Part shown: positions 50,935 through 62,137 of the stretch, one piece after another
Layout: each line of letters opens with the position of its first letter
Position numbering within the stretch: position 1 is the first letter of the stretch
Assembly (NCBI GenBank): GCA_933207985.1
Contig: OW240916.1
Coordinates: forward strand, 264,480,991-264,544,990
Origin: Pelobates cultripes
Lineage: Eukaryota; Chordata; Amphibia; Anura; Pelobatidae
Length of the DNA: 64,000 nucleotides
Direction: 5' to 3'
Translations under genes and position numbers: made by a program
Notes under the pieces: generated by a model
Told to the model about the DNA's origin: nothing
The model's database searches: none
What the model saw: only the letters and a program-made list of their open reading frames with translations

Positions 50935-52010
50935 CAGTCACAGACACAAACACACTGGAATATGCACACATATACACACTCTGAAACACGCACATGCATA
51001 CACACACACACAAAACACACTGATACACCGAGACACACACATTGAGAAATGACAAACAGATACACATTGAGAGATATAAAGTCATAATCTGTATCTGTGT
51101 GTATTTCTGAGTGCCTGGCACTGTCTAATTGTGCATGTGCCTGAGAGTGTGTGTGTAACAGAGTATCCTTGTGTATGAATGTATGTCTCTGTGAGAATGT
51201 ATATGTTTGTGTCAGGGACCATATGTGTGTGGTGTAGCTGCTTGCAGTATGTTGTGTGTATGGGGGTCTGCCTGTGGACTTTATGCATTGTGTTTATGGC
51301 AAAGCTAAGTTTCATGACTGTGTGTGTATGATGAATGTCTTCAGCTGGTGACTGTGACAGGTTGAGTCAAGGGGAAACTGTGGCAATGTGAGTGTGAAAA
51401 GGGGAGGTTGGTAAATGAGACTGGGTGGGGGTGACTGACATAATAAGGGAGGGTAAGTATGACAGGGTTGTGATGTGAGTGTTAAATGGTTGGAGAGGGA
51501 GTGTGACAGGGCGAGTGGTGGCATGGTTGGATGTGCGAGTGTGACAGAACGAAGGGAGGGGAGTGCGACAGGATTAAGAGGGGTTAATGTGACAGGGTGA
51601 GTGTGACAGATCAAGGGCATGTGAGTTTGGTATGGTTGGAGGGGATAAAGTACAGGATTAGGAGGGATTAATGTGAATGTGGATGGGTGAAGGGGCTGAC
51701 AGCGTGGGGGGATGACTGTATGGGGGGTTGACTGTGTGGGGGGGGATGACTGTGTGGGGAGGGGTGACAGTATGTGGGAGGGGATTGACACTATGGTGTG
51801 GAGGTAAAAGCATGTGCAGAGAGAGGTGACATTATGTGGTTAGGGGTAACACTACAATGTGGGTGGTGACAGCATGTGTAGGAGGGTTGATAGTGTGTGG
51901 AGTGAGGGTGACACTACAGTGTGAATTGTGAAAGTGTGTGTGTGTGTGTGTGTGTGGAGGGAGGGTGACAGTGTGTGGGGGGTGACAGTGTGTGTGTGGT
52001 GGGAGGGTGA
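50935..52010. repeat. CA/TG-rich and GGGTGACAGTGTGTG minisatellite
   Basis: A CA-rich segment (50935-51050), a TG-rich segment (51085-51330), then a GTGACAGGG/GGGTGACAGTGTG array (about 51340-52010). The array ends exactly where subfamily A MITE sequence begins. Open frames through it are artefacts. Confidence 0.85.
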
Positions 52011-52393
52011 CAGAGAAACTGCTATGCTTTCATTGAAGGTTAATTCAGCCTCTAGTGGCTATCTCCCTGACAGCCACTAGAGGCCACTTCCTCAATCCTC
52101 AATGCGAAAATCACATTAAATTCACGCTGGACGTCCATTGAGTAATGCTTTCCTATGGGCAGTTTGAATGCGCGCGCACCTCTGTCCGCGCATGCGCATT
52201 CAGAGCTGACGTTGGCAGGGGAAGGAGAGGTCACCAGCGCCGAGGGAGCGCTTCGCTGGATTAAGGTAAGTGGTTGAAGGGGTTTCAATCCCTTCAGCTC
52301 AGCAGTAGGGGGGCTCCGAGGGAGGGGGGACCTAATAAACCTTTAATGCCAGGAAAACGTGTTTGTTTTCCTGGCACTATAGTGTTCCTTTAA
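52011..52393. mobile_element. T2-type MITE, subfamily A, left end lost
   Basis: CAGAGAAACTGCTATG, CAGCCTCTAGTGGCTATC and GCGCATGCGCATTCAG match 160-390; right end CTGGCACTATAGTGTTCC then TTTAA (TTAA at 52390-52393). Confidence 0.7.
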
Positions 52394-52475
52394 ACTCCTT
52401 CACTGTGTTAACCTCTACCACTTCAGTTGGAAGGCAATTTCATGCATCCACTACCCTCTCAGCTCTCCACTACCA
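52394..52475 (-). mobile_element. CR1 3' fragment abutting the MITE
   Basis: The complement reads GGTAGTGGATGCATG, CTTCCAACT, GTGGTAGAGGTTAACACAGT then GGAGTTTAA, the 26078-26146 part of the CR1 LINE. In the intact LINE the next bases complete a TTAA, the exact place where the MITE ends. Confidence 0.7.
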
Positions 52476-53486
52476 CATTCATTTAGCCCAGTCTTCCAGC
52501 CATCTACACCCATTAGTCCTAGCCAGTAAACATACCCTTCAAAATGTCTAGTAAACTACTGTCAGAGTCCATCAAGCAGCTCAGGTTAATTTATTTTTTC
52601 CTTTATTTTACGGCTGTTTCCAATATTGCAACCCGAGACTTCCATTCTTTTCACGCCGAAGTGAATCTCTGACAGGCATAATAAACTAGTTGACATGAAC
52701 ATTAATTTTGAGCAGTAGCCAAGCTAATAACACGAACAGATCATAGAAATAACTCATGGGTAAAGTGCAAGCAAAAATAAGAGTAAAATATCACATATGA
52801 ATCAAGGAGTTTGTTATTTAATGAAACTTGCAAGTAAACTTCTGAATACATTTACTAGAAGATGTAATTTGCAGGAAGAGTATGTGAAAATCTTGATGCA
52901 ATTCGAATAGCATACAAAACAGAAATTGCTGAATTTTTACTACATTATGTATCTAGGGCTGTCTAGTAGGGTAATGTGGAGGACCGTCTCGCACAAAAAG
53001 ATCACAGTCCTCTTGTATTTCACACCACCCATCCTGAATGTCTATCATTTTGGTGACAAAGCCTGTGGATCGTGGGGAATGCCGATTTGGAATAGTTTGC
53101 ACTGTGATTGAATCTTTTAAAGAACGCACTGTATAATCAATCAATCAATGAACTACTTCATATTTTATCTAAACTCTTGCAGCCAAAAATAATGTTCACT
53201 TCAAAAACTCCAACACAACCAGGCCTATTCCCTAAAATAGAAATAACAATAATCATATTGTCAAAATATTCCCACATACACATCATAGGCCAGGAGAGAG
53301 AACAAAAGAGTCTACAAAAGGGGTCAGCAACCTTTTTCCGCATGAGGGCCACATGCCATGTCTGTAAATGGAATGGAGAGCTACATTCCTCTATATAGCT
53401 TCAAAAAAACCAAAGATAATTGTTGATTGCTCCCTAAATAATTCTAATAATCAGTATAAGCACATAAGAACCTCAAGGGCAAGTAT
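52476..53486. other. No recognised feature
   Basis: AT-rich, unique-looking sequence. A segment at 53325-53400 (GGGGTCAGCAACCTTTTTCC) resembles a hAT left terminus. No partner was found. Confidence 0.3.
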
Positions 53487-53545
53487 TATTATTATTTTAT
53501 TATTTATATAGCGCCAGCAGATTCCGTAGCGCTGTACAAAGCATG
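53487..53545 (-). mobile_element. L2/SINE tail
   Basis: ATT microsatellite, then ATATAGCGCCAGCAGATTCC and GTAGCGCTGTACAAAG, the complement of the L2-type 3' end. Confidence 0.65.
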
Positions 53546-53917
53546 GGGCAGTAATGGGAAAACGTATTTGAATAAGTGACTTGGGTCCTGACTGGTAATC
53601 AGCCATAATATACCTGTTGAAGGATGTAATAAAGAAAGGGCTGGGTTAAAAAAGAATGTGTGAAAAAACTCAGTATTGCATCTGGTATGATAAGACAAGT
53701 ATATACACAGTTGTTTTCAAAAGTTTGCATACCCTGGCAGAAATTGTGAAATGTTGGCATTGATTTTGATAATATGCCTGATCATGTGAAACTAATTATT
53801 TTATTGAAGCATAGTGATCATAAGAAGCCATTTATTACCACATAGTTGTTTGGCTCCTTCTTAAATTATAATGATAACAGAAATCACCCAACTTGCCTTA
53901 TCAAAAGTTTACACACC

Positions 53918-54739
53918 TGTGACGGTTCACTTGGGGTTTCATAAGGACATTTTATGTAGGATCCTGGACTATTCCTATGATTAAGTCACCCTGTGTCCAT
54001 TGTGGGTGCAGGGTGTGTGTGTAATGTGGTTGTTGGGGTTAAGTGTTAGTGTTTTCCTGTCTTGCTAATGCTTGCAATCAATTAGGTGGATTGGCTGTGG
54101 AGTCTGTACAGCGCCATCTGTTGGTTGCAAGGATCTAGCAACCGCTGTATGCAATACCTGAATAGCAAGGGTTGCTAATTTGCATATTCAAGTAGATTTG
54201 CATTTTGCTAATTCCGCAGGCAGGAGAGATATATTCTGTTAATTAATGTTCCTGTATATTTTGTGACGTTTTGGTTATTTGAATTGTATTATGTTTGTTA
54301 CAACAATGTATATGTAATGTTAGTTCCATTTGGAACGGTGTACTGTGCGGAATTTTAGGGATCCCAGCCACAGAGTTGTCGTACCTGTTGGCTGGCTGCA
54401 TGATCCCTCTAGCCCTGGGATAAATCAAGAGAGCTAGGCCTGAGAGCCGCAAGTGCCTTTTGTAAAGGCAATAGAAATCACATTGCAGACAGAGATGGAT
54501 ACCTGCCTGGAGGAAGGACTGCAGTGGAATAGGCAGAGGGGATGATACCTGTCTGTAAAAAGGGCTGCAGAGGCATAGGCAGAGGGGACGATACCTGCAA
54601 ACTGGTCGGGTGGAAAAGCTCCAGAAGGACCCCAGTCAAGCCATGGCGACTGGGGCAGAAGAGTGGCAGTTTTCCTCGGTTCCAGATAGGAAGCGATCCT
54701 GGGTGGAAGTACCCAGCCGGTACAGGGAGCTCCGCTACA
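53918..54739 (+). mobile_element. Solo LTR inserted in the Tc1 relic
   Basis: Begins TGTGACGG, ends CCGCTACA. Flanks ACACC (53913-53917) and ATACC (54740-54744) are a 5-bp duplication with one change. The Tc1 sequence resumes at once (CCTTGAATGTTTGGCC). Ends resemble those of the LTR at 2122-2877. It contains a doubled GGATGATACCTG / GGACGATACCTG segment near 54540-54600. Confidence 0.85.
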
Positions 54740-54915
54740 ATACCCTTGAATGTTTGGCCTTGTTACAGACACACAAGGTGACACACACAGGTTAAAATGA
54801 AAATTAAATTTCCCACACCTGTGGCTTTTTAAATTGCAATTAGTGTCTGTGTATAAATCATCAATTAGTTTTTTAGGTCTCCCGTGCATTCACTGAGCAG
54901 GCTAGATACTGAGCC

Positions 54916-55240
54916 ATGGGAAGCAAAAAAGAACTGTCAAAAGACCTGCGTAACAAGGTAATGGAACTTTATCAAGAAGGAAAAGGATGTAAAAATATAT
55001 CCAAAGCCTTGGAAATGTCAGTCAGTACTGTTCAATTACTTATTAGGAAGTGGTAAATCCGTGGATCTCTTGATACCAAGCCAAGGTCAGGTAGACCAAA
55101 GACTTTGCATGACCTAGATGCATTTTGCCAAGACAAATGGGCAGCTATGCCACCTGCAAGAATTAGAAGCCCCATAGACAACTATTACAAAATTATGCAT
55201 GCTATCATTTATGCTAAAGATTGCCATACACAGTATTAAG
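54916..55240 (+). pseudogene. Tc1-like transposase remnant
   Basis: From ATG 54916: MGSKKELSKDLRNKVMEL, KNISKALEMSVSTVQLLI (helix-turn-helix), a TAA, then GSLDTKPRSGRPK (AT-hook), then directly the C-terminal WAAMPPARI...LID-like end. The catalytic core is deleted. Tc1 transposases normally have about 340 residues; only about 100 remain. Confidence 0.75.
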
Positions 55241-55415
55241 AACTAAGGATATGCAGACTTTTGAACATGGGTCTTTTATTTTTTTCATTTTCAGCTGAAT
55301 ATGAATCCCATAAGAAATAAAAGAAATAATTTTTTCCTGCTCAATCATGTTTTCTTTAAAAATTGTACATATATTACCAATTCTCCAAAGGTATGCAAAC
55401 TTTTGAGCACAACTG

Positions 55416-56102
55416 TACCTTTACATTGTGTCTACATTTCTTGGTGGCTATTGGGGGAAGGAGGGAGTTACTAACCCGTAAAAAGAATCCAAAAACAAAT
55501 CCTAACATCCACTGCTATCTTGAATATGAAATTTTATCTGTGGACTCAGCCTTGGAACCATGACATGGCATTTAGAGTTCTGTGCATCCATTGTACTACA
55601 ACTACTAATTAAATTAGATCGATACAGGTTTATTTACAGTATTGGTGGTTTTTCAACCCTCTGGAAACTCTGTAGCAATCAATATCAAATAATACTTTTC
55701 ATTCAAGTTTCTACCAAGTAACTTTACTGCAAAAAGTAATTTGGTAGGTTAGATACAATTAATATGTGGGAGAATCTTATGTTAAAAATAAATAAATATA
55801 TTCACTGGCTCCCTCTGGACCAGTCATGCCCGGCTTGATAGCTGACACCACGACAATAAAATAATTAAAATGTGCAATGTTTACTAATGCCATCCTACTG
55901 ATGAAAACTGTTACTAAATATGCCTATGTTTGCTGTTGTGGCACTGTGGGCAATTGTGTTAACTCTGCACAATAAAATAAAGAATTAAATAAATAAATAT
56001 ATATATTATTATATGTTAGTTCCATTTGGAACGGTGTACTGTGTGGATTTATAAAGTGCAAAATACAAATATTGAAATCAGGTCCACAACCAGGGTATAG
56101 GC
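55416..56102. other. No recognised feature
   Basis: AT-rich; a TTAGTTCCATTTGGAACGGT phrase at 56014 is shared with 54319 in the solo LTR (AGTTCCATTTGGAACGG), so a short LTR-derived fragment may be present at about 56005-56050. Confidence 0.4.
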
Positions 56103-56207
56103 CAGGTATAGACCAGATGGTTTGCACTACACCTCCCACGATGCTTTGCAAGCTTTATGGGGGATGTAGTTCACAACATCTGGAGTGCCGAAGGTTGCCT
56201 ATCCTTG
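56103..56207. mobile_element. hAT MITE with 8-bp TSD
   Basis: GTATAGGC at 56095-56102 and 56208-56215. The centre has ACACCTCCCACGATGCTTTG and GATGTAGTTCACAACATC; the right end GTGCCGAAGGTTGCCTATCC matches the family at 12718. Confidence 0.7.
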
Positions 56208-56524
56208 GTATAGGCCATACCTTTGTATGGGGACAGCCAAGCAGAGGGTGGTAGCTTCCATGCAGGAAAATGGCCACTGTAACACTATAGAGATACAGAA
56301 ATCTCGCCATAATTATACGACATTGAAAAGCTGCTAGGTTGTCACATAGGTTGTCACATCACTTCCTTCCAATGCCCTAAGGATGCTGTACTGGAGATCA
56401 AGGAGAGCTGTCAAGATTGGTCTCTTGCCAAACACACAATACAAAAGGGAGAGCACTAGCAAGGTTTTGTGGAAATATATAGTCTGCTGTTTAATGCACA
56501 CAGACAGGAAAACAAAACAAAAAG

Positions 56525-56607
56525 CTGTCAACATTTCAGTCCACTTTAGGGACTACTTTCAAGACTTCAAGAGAGTCCCTGAAGTGGACTGAGATGTCAA
56601 TAGCATC
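56525..56607. ncRNA. Head-to-head pair of hammerhead-like motifs
   Basis: Minus strand (56562 to 56525): GAAAGTAGTCC, CTAAAGT, GGACTGAAATGTTGACAGC. Plus strand (56568 to 56604): AAGAGAGTCC, CTGAAGT, GGACTGAGATGTCAATAGC. Each has a perfect 5-bp AGTCC/GGACT stem followed by GAAA or GAGA, as in the stem II-GAAA part of hammerheads. The CTGATGA box is degenerate. The two share loop and flanks, so they are inverted copies. Confidence 0.45.
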
Positions 56608-58450
56608 TTGATTTGTTCTCATGTCCATGAATTAAACAGGAGAACATATATTTTCAGGGAAGGCCCTTGAGTCATGCCATTCTCTATACTATGTAATATG
56701 TGCATGTGTCTATGAGTGTGTATCTGTGTATGTATGTGTGACTGAAAGAGTTGATTTTTTGTGTGCTTGCCTAAAAGTGTGTATCCATGTGTTCATCCAG
56801 CAATGTATGCGTGTGTGTTTCTTAAAATTTTTAGAGAATGGCATGAGTAGTTGCCAACTTTTGTAATGAAGGCAAAATGTTGATGGAAGAGGGCTAGTGG
56901 GAACCCAATCCATGATTTTGTAAATGGCCACATAATTTAATGACAACTCTTGATTAAACTAATTATAATATATGTGCACCAAATTGCAGTGAACTGAAAC
57001 TTGAATTGTAAAATTTAAACAGAAAGCACTGATTTGTAAAGATTCTCTTTTTGTGGGCTGACAATTTTGCTACTTTAGTTTACGTTTTGCAATCTGATTT
57101 TTAACTATCTGTATTTTAAAACACTATATACATAACTATTAAGGTCAATCATCTTGATATGGACACTTTTATAAAACGTTCTAGGAAATGTTGGATTATA
57201 AAGCACTATATTGTATTTTTTTTAACCCTTCAATATATTTAGAACTCAAACCCACAGTAATTAGATACCACAATTGGTAAAAACTGTAAATAATGTTGAA
57301 TTAGTAATATAATGGACAGTAGGTACACTGTGATACGTAATTGGTTTGCATATTGTATTAATAATTAATAACATTCTCTAAACTTCAATTTTTAAAAAAG
57401 TGCTACTATGCCTGTCATTCTAAACATAGAATTAGGAAAAGTAATATTCTGTTGAATATACTGTGAAAAAAAGGAAAGTTTTGTTTTCGTTTTCAAAAAG
57501 TAGTTTTGGATAAGCTTTTCAAATAATGTCATTTTTGGATAAACTTTTAAATGACTTAATAGTTAGAAAAATATTTTAATATTTTTCATTATAATGAAAT
57601 TATTTTATATATGATTTTTGATATTTTAATATAGAAATAATAAATTAATTTAATATATTACACTGAGGCTTATATCTACTATATAGTTAATGTATTGGAA
57701 AATGTATGATACATTATGTAATAGTACTCTGTACAGTTACAGCTAGAGGCTACATAATATCCATGGACACAGAAATCGTATTGTCTTGCAATAAAACCAT
57801 AAGGTGCTAGATGGCTTTCTTGTAAGGGAAATTGTAAAGGGTACTTTAAACGACTGTTGAAGCTGCATAGCAAAGAAATAAACCATAATTAGAGATCGCA
57901 AACTGCTCTGTGCGTGATAAAAGTTACTTCCTGCTGGCATCATGGATTTAAAAAACAAAAGAACACTTTCTTTTAGAAAGAGAATCTGATTCTTAGAGCT
58001 GTTTCTGATGGCCCGTACTTTGAAAACGGCCAGCTGCGGTCAGTCCATTAAATGTCTGTACAGCAAAGAGGTCTCACGTTTGTAACATATTAGATGTTCT
58101 ATGATCTATCAATAAGGGTAGAGTATTTCTTTCTTTCTTTCTCAAATGTTTTATCACAAAGGATACTTTTCAAGTATGTCCTGAGGAACAAATGCAAATA
58201 TAATGGAATCTATGCAATAGAAGGATAATCATGACTGCATGGTTACATTTATTATAGGAGACTTATATAGTGAAATTAGAAATACATTATTAAGCATATA
58301 CTAGACATATACAATACAATTATAAAATTAATGAGTACAGTTCCTTTTTGATTTAAGGTAGAGGAATGCAGGTTTTCTACATATGTTTACTTCAAATGTT
58401 AAATGGATTTCACATTTCATTTTTTTTCATAAATTACGGAACTCAAACAT
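56608..58450. other. AT-rich, no recognised feature
   Basis: 1.8 kb with long A/T runs. TTTCTTTCTTTCTTTC lies at about 58127-58142. No coding or repeat-end signal was seen. Confidence 0.4.
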
Positions 58451-58960
58451 GTAAAGGGACACTATAAGGTTACTATAACATGTATTCCTCACCCTATAGT
58501 GTTAAACTAGCTATTTAGCCCCACTAGCCCTCCCATGCTCCACTTAACACCAGTAAAACTCACCTTATTTCCAGCGCCGCACGGGTCCGCCGGTGCTGGC
58601 TCCACTCCTGATCCGCGATCCTGAGCATGGCGGACATTATCAGAATTGATGATCTCAGCTAATCACAATGCTTTCGCATTGGATTGGCTGAGAGTGTCAA
58701 TTCTGATGATCTCAGCCAAGAAGGCGGGCCAGGGCTATAGAGCCAAACACCACCCTGAACAATCAGCATCTTCTCAAATATGTGTCCATGCAGAGTGTGC
58801 TGAACGTCAGTACTGCACATTGTGCAGCTCTGCCCCACGAAGCACTTTCAGTGGCCATCTGAGGAGTGTCTTTTTCTCTGAAAAGACAGTGTTTACATTA
58901 AACACACCAGAACAACTACAATAAGCTGTTGTTGTTCTACTGACTATAGTGTCCCTTTAA
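58451..58960. mobile_element. T2-type MITE, subfamily C
   Basis: Left end TAAAGGGACACTATAAGG, right end GACTATAGTGTCCCTTTAA. The middle holds CGCATTGGATTGGCTGAG with its complement and TTATTTCCAGCGCCGC, shared in inverse order with 60010-60508. Confidence 0.75.
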
Positions 58961-60009
58961 TGTAATGTCCAAAAATATTTTCCTCATCAATAGTGGTAGA
59001 AATATTTTTTGGCTTTTGGTGTGATGTCCTCCCATGTCTGTCTTTCTGCCAATTTCCTCCTCTATTTTCAGCACAAACCATTTTGATAAGCTCTGCTTTA
59101 TGCCATAAATGAGCAATGCATAACTGTATTGCATAAATACTGGCAGTAATTGCACCATAGCTAAATTAGTGCCAAGTATGCTATGGCATCTGTGGTGTGT
59201 GCATCCTTTGTATTGTACATGTGTATATTCTCTTTATATGTTACATTGGTTTAATTAATTTTAAGTCTAGGATACAGTAGCTATCCCTGTCAAACCAAAT
59301 GAAGAAACAGGATCAAACTACAGATTTAAATCTGAAGGGTGCCTACTTTTAAAGAATATCTCTCTGGCAAAGCTTATGAAAAATGCCTGCAACCCGGAGA
59401 GCCTGTAATTAGATTTAGAGTAACATTTTATTTAGCTGCCATATTCATTTTGCAGAAGTTTGCATGATTCATAGTGTTTGTGTCACTGGCTGCTGGGTAC
59501 CACATTAGATTGCAGCACGATGGGCTCGGCTGTCTCACTCGTTGCTGAGTTTATGATATCTGTATCGCCTGTTGTTGGCATAACAATAGAAGTTGCACTG
59601 AGCACATTTCACCGTCAAATTATTTCTACCCTTTACCAAGTCCTAAATGAAAAAAAAAGTTCTTTATTTAATAACAACGATTCATGAAATATAGTTCTGG
59701 CTCAGAATACCACTATACCTCATATACCTGCAATTTTCTAGACTTAGTCAATAAACAGCTGGATGTAGTGATTTTTTTACTGCCATGCATTATTCTAACC
59801 CCCTAGCCATGTTGAAACTTAAAGGGGAATTGTCACTTCCCTGGAATTTATACTATTTAATAAAACATTGAACATTGCCTATAGCTTGTATTAACATTTT
59901 TCATAAGATGCTTCATTTTCTTTTCTATTAAATAAATAGCAAATTATATCATTATCCAGTTCAGACAAAGAAAACGCCAGGGTTAGCATTGCAAATTAAG
60001 AAACATTGT
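58961..60009. other. No recognised feature
   Basis: Unique-looking AT-rich sequence. AAAGGGGAATTGTCACTTCC at 59821 may be an old MITE end but has no partner. Confidence 0.3.
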
Positions 60010-60508
60010 TTAAAGGGACACTATAGTCACCAGAACAACTACAGGTTAATGTAGTTGTCCTGGTGAGTATAATCATTGCCTTCAGGCATTTTTATGTAAA
60101 CACTGTCTTTTCATAGAAAAGGCAGTGTTTACATTGCCCTCTTGGGACACCTCCAAGTGGCCACTCCTCAGATGGCCACTGGAGGTGCTTCTTGGGGCAG
60201 TACTGCACAGTAGGAAACATTGCCATCCAGCGTGAATTTTCCTTATACAGATGCATTGATTCTATGCATCTCTATGAGATTGGCCAAAACCCCGTCCCTT
60301 CCCGCCTCCTTCCGGTTTCAGCCAATCCAATATTCCCTATGGGCTTTCCCCACAGATTGGCTAAAAATGGAAAAATCTGATGTCACCAAGGAGGCGGATC
60401 AGGGGCGAGGCCAGTATTGGCAGACCCGCGCGGCGCTGGAAATAAGGTGCGTTTTAATATTTTCTAAGGGGGCTAAGGGGGGCAAGGCCGTCTTTACGCG
60501 GCGCAAAC
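60010..60508. mobile_element. T2-type MITE, subfamily C, right end lost
   Basis: TTAAAGGGACACTATAGTCA then a CCAGAACAAC / GTTGTCCTGG hairpin, and CGCGGCGCTGGAAATAAGG toward the right. It stops where an LTR begins. Confidence 0.7.
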
Positions 60509-60948
60509 TGTTACTGCTGGGGGCCCCAGCAGTAACACCTGGGTGTCACTCTTGTTGGGAAACTTGAATAAAAGGCCAGTTTGCCTCCATTATAACTGAG
60601 TTCCTGCTTACCCTCAATATAGAGTCTCATCTCATGTGTGGGGGAAACGGTTGTATCTACCCTGGGGATTGCTATATCACTATACTCCCCTGCGATTATA
60701 ATCACTAGCTCTTTTAAGAGCTGTTCCTGCTACGCTCTCTTGGAGGAGAGGTTCACCCACTGGAAGCTGGATCCTGGTCTTGGGTCCAGGGTGGGTGGAG
60801 GATGGTGAGTTCCCAGCCAAGCTGTAACGCTGGACGTGGAGACTGCAGTCCTTATGGTGTCTGGTGGAGTGCTTGGAGTCCTCGGTGAGCACTAGGAGCA
60901 TCGACTGATGGAGGCACCCGGTCAGGGTGCCAGGTGGTCCGTCACACC
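60509..60948 (-). mobile_element. LTR-like element, minus strand
   Basis: On the minus strand it starts TGTGACGGACC at 60948 and contains AGGACTGCAGTCTCCACG, GAGACTCTATATTGAGGG and TTTTATTCAAGTTTCC. Its plus-strand left edge is a perfect palindromic TGTTACTGCTGG...CCAGCAGTAACA. Start and sequence style agree with an LTR, but no 5-bp duplication is visible, so the 3' boundary is uncertain. Confidence 0.5.
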
Positions 60949-61735
60949 TAGTATTAAGTGAATCCAGCAGCTGTATTAAAAGGCATAACAGAGGCCTAGC
61001 ATAAGTTTGATTGAAATTAAAATTAGCAGGAATCTCTTACCATTCAGATGAAACTGGTGAAGGGTAGAAGGGTTTATATCCATATATATGCTCTGAATGT
61101 GCATGCACAGCCTGTTACCCCTTGGTCACTGCAGGAAATAGGGTGATGGTATAATCTTGCTACCCCTAGGGTCACAGAAAGTAAATCCACGGAAAAGTAC
61201 AAGATAGGATTGTACTTTAAACCTTTCAGTGATGGAATGCTAGTCAGTCTCACATTAACTCTTTCAGCGATGGAATGTTAGTCACTTTCATATTAATCCT
61301 TGCAATCCATGTGCTCTGTATGTGCATGTCTAGCCTGCTACCCCATTGGGTCATGCAGGAAATAGGATGATGGCATAATCTTGCTACCCCTAGGGTCACA
61401 GCAAGTAAATCCATATGCTCTGTATGTGCATGCCCATCCTGCTACCCCTTGGGTCACTGCAGGAATTATGGTGATGGCATGATCTTGCTACCCCTCGGGT
61501 CACAGTAAGTTTGAACTCCCGGTCACTAGTGGGGTTTCTCCAGGGGGTCACCTTTGCGCAGGGCCGTGTACTGGAGACTTACCAATGGAGAGAGGCTGAA
61601 CTCCCAAGGGGCCAGAGGAACAAACTATCCTCAGGTAAGCCATAAAAGAAAAAGTTTTTAGTCCTGAAATTACTAAGTCTGTCCTAGGGATAGGACAGGA
61701 ACAAAAAGACTGAGGGTGGGAGGGTAGGAGGCAGG
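60949..61735. repeat. Tandem repeat CTGCTACCCCTTGGGTCA
   Basis: Three copies (near 61085-61190, 61305-61405, 61407-61510) of a unit of about 100 bp with TATGCTCTGTATGTGCATG, TGCAGGAAATAGGGTGATGG and CTTGCTACCCCTAGGGTCAC. A TTTCAGTGATGGAATG pair lies between the first and second. Probably leader or U3 repeats of an LTR element; no coding sequence was found. Confidence 0.7.
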
Positions 61736-62137
61736 ACCGGATTAAGAGCCCAGTGGGCCTGGTACTGACAATTATGATGGGGCCTAATTATATATTCTTA
61801 TCGACCAAAAACACTAAAACAGTCATAACTCTCAAGCGTCATGTATCTGATGGAGTTGATGTTGGAGGGAAACTCAAAGGATGCAGACATAAGAAAACAC
61901 ATACTCTATGCTAATCTCTTTATCTAATTTATGCTTTCATCTTTCAGGTAAATCCATGCCCCCTAACAGCAGTGTCCAGTGAAGCAGGAAGCCAATGGGC
62001 GGAACAAAAGAGTAGGCCACTGATGCGAATCACATGATCAGAACTGCCAAAAGGGGCAAACATGCCCAAAGAGGGGGTATGTCTGTCCAAAGAATTGGAA
62101 GGCCAGCCTGGCATCAGTGTCCCTATGCATCAAAGTG
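61736..62137. mobile_element. hAT-like left end (tentative)
   Basis: CAGGACCGGATTAAGAGCCC and AGTGGGCCTGGTACTGAC look like the start of a non-autonomous hAT. The minisatellite that follows may lie in the same element. The right TIR was not identified. Confidence 0.35.

Larger units (their letters stand above)
53708..55415 (+). mobile_element. Tc1/mariner relic containing a solo LTR
   Basis: TIRs CAGTTGTTTTCAAAAGTTTG (left) and, inverted, CAGTTGTGCTCAAAAGTTTG (right), with TA at 55416-55417. The transposase is largely deleted and 822 bp of LTR interrupts the 5' untranslated region. Without the LTR it is about 886 bp. Confidence 0.85.
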
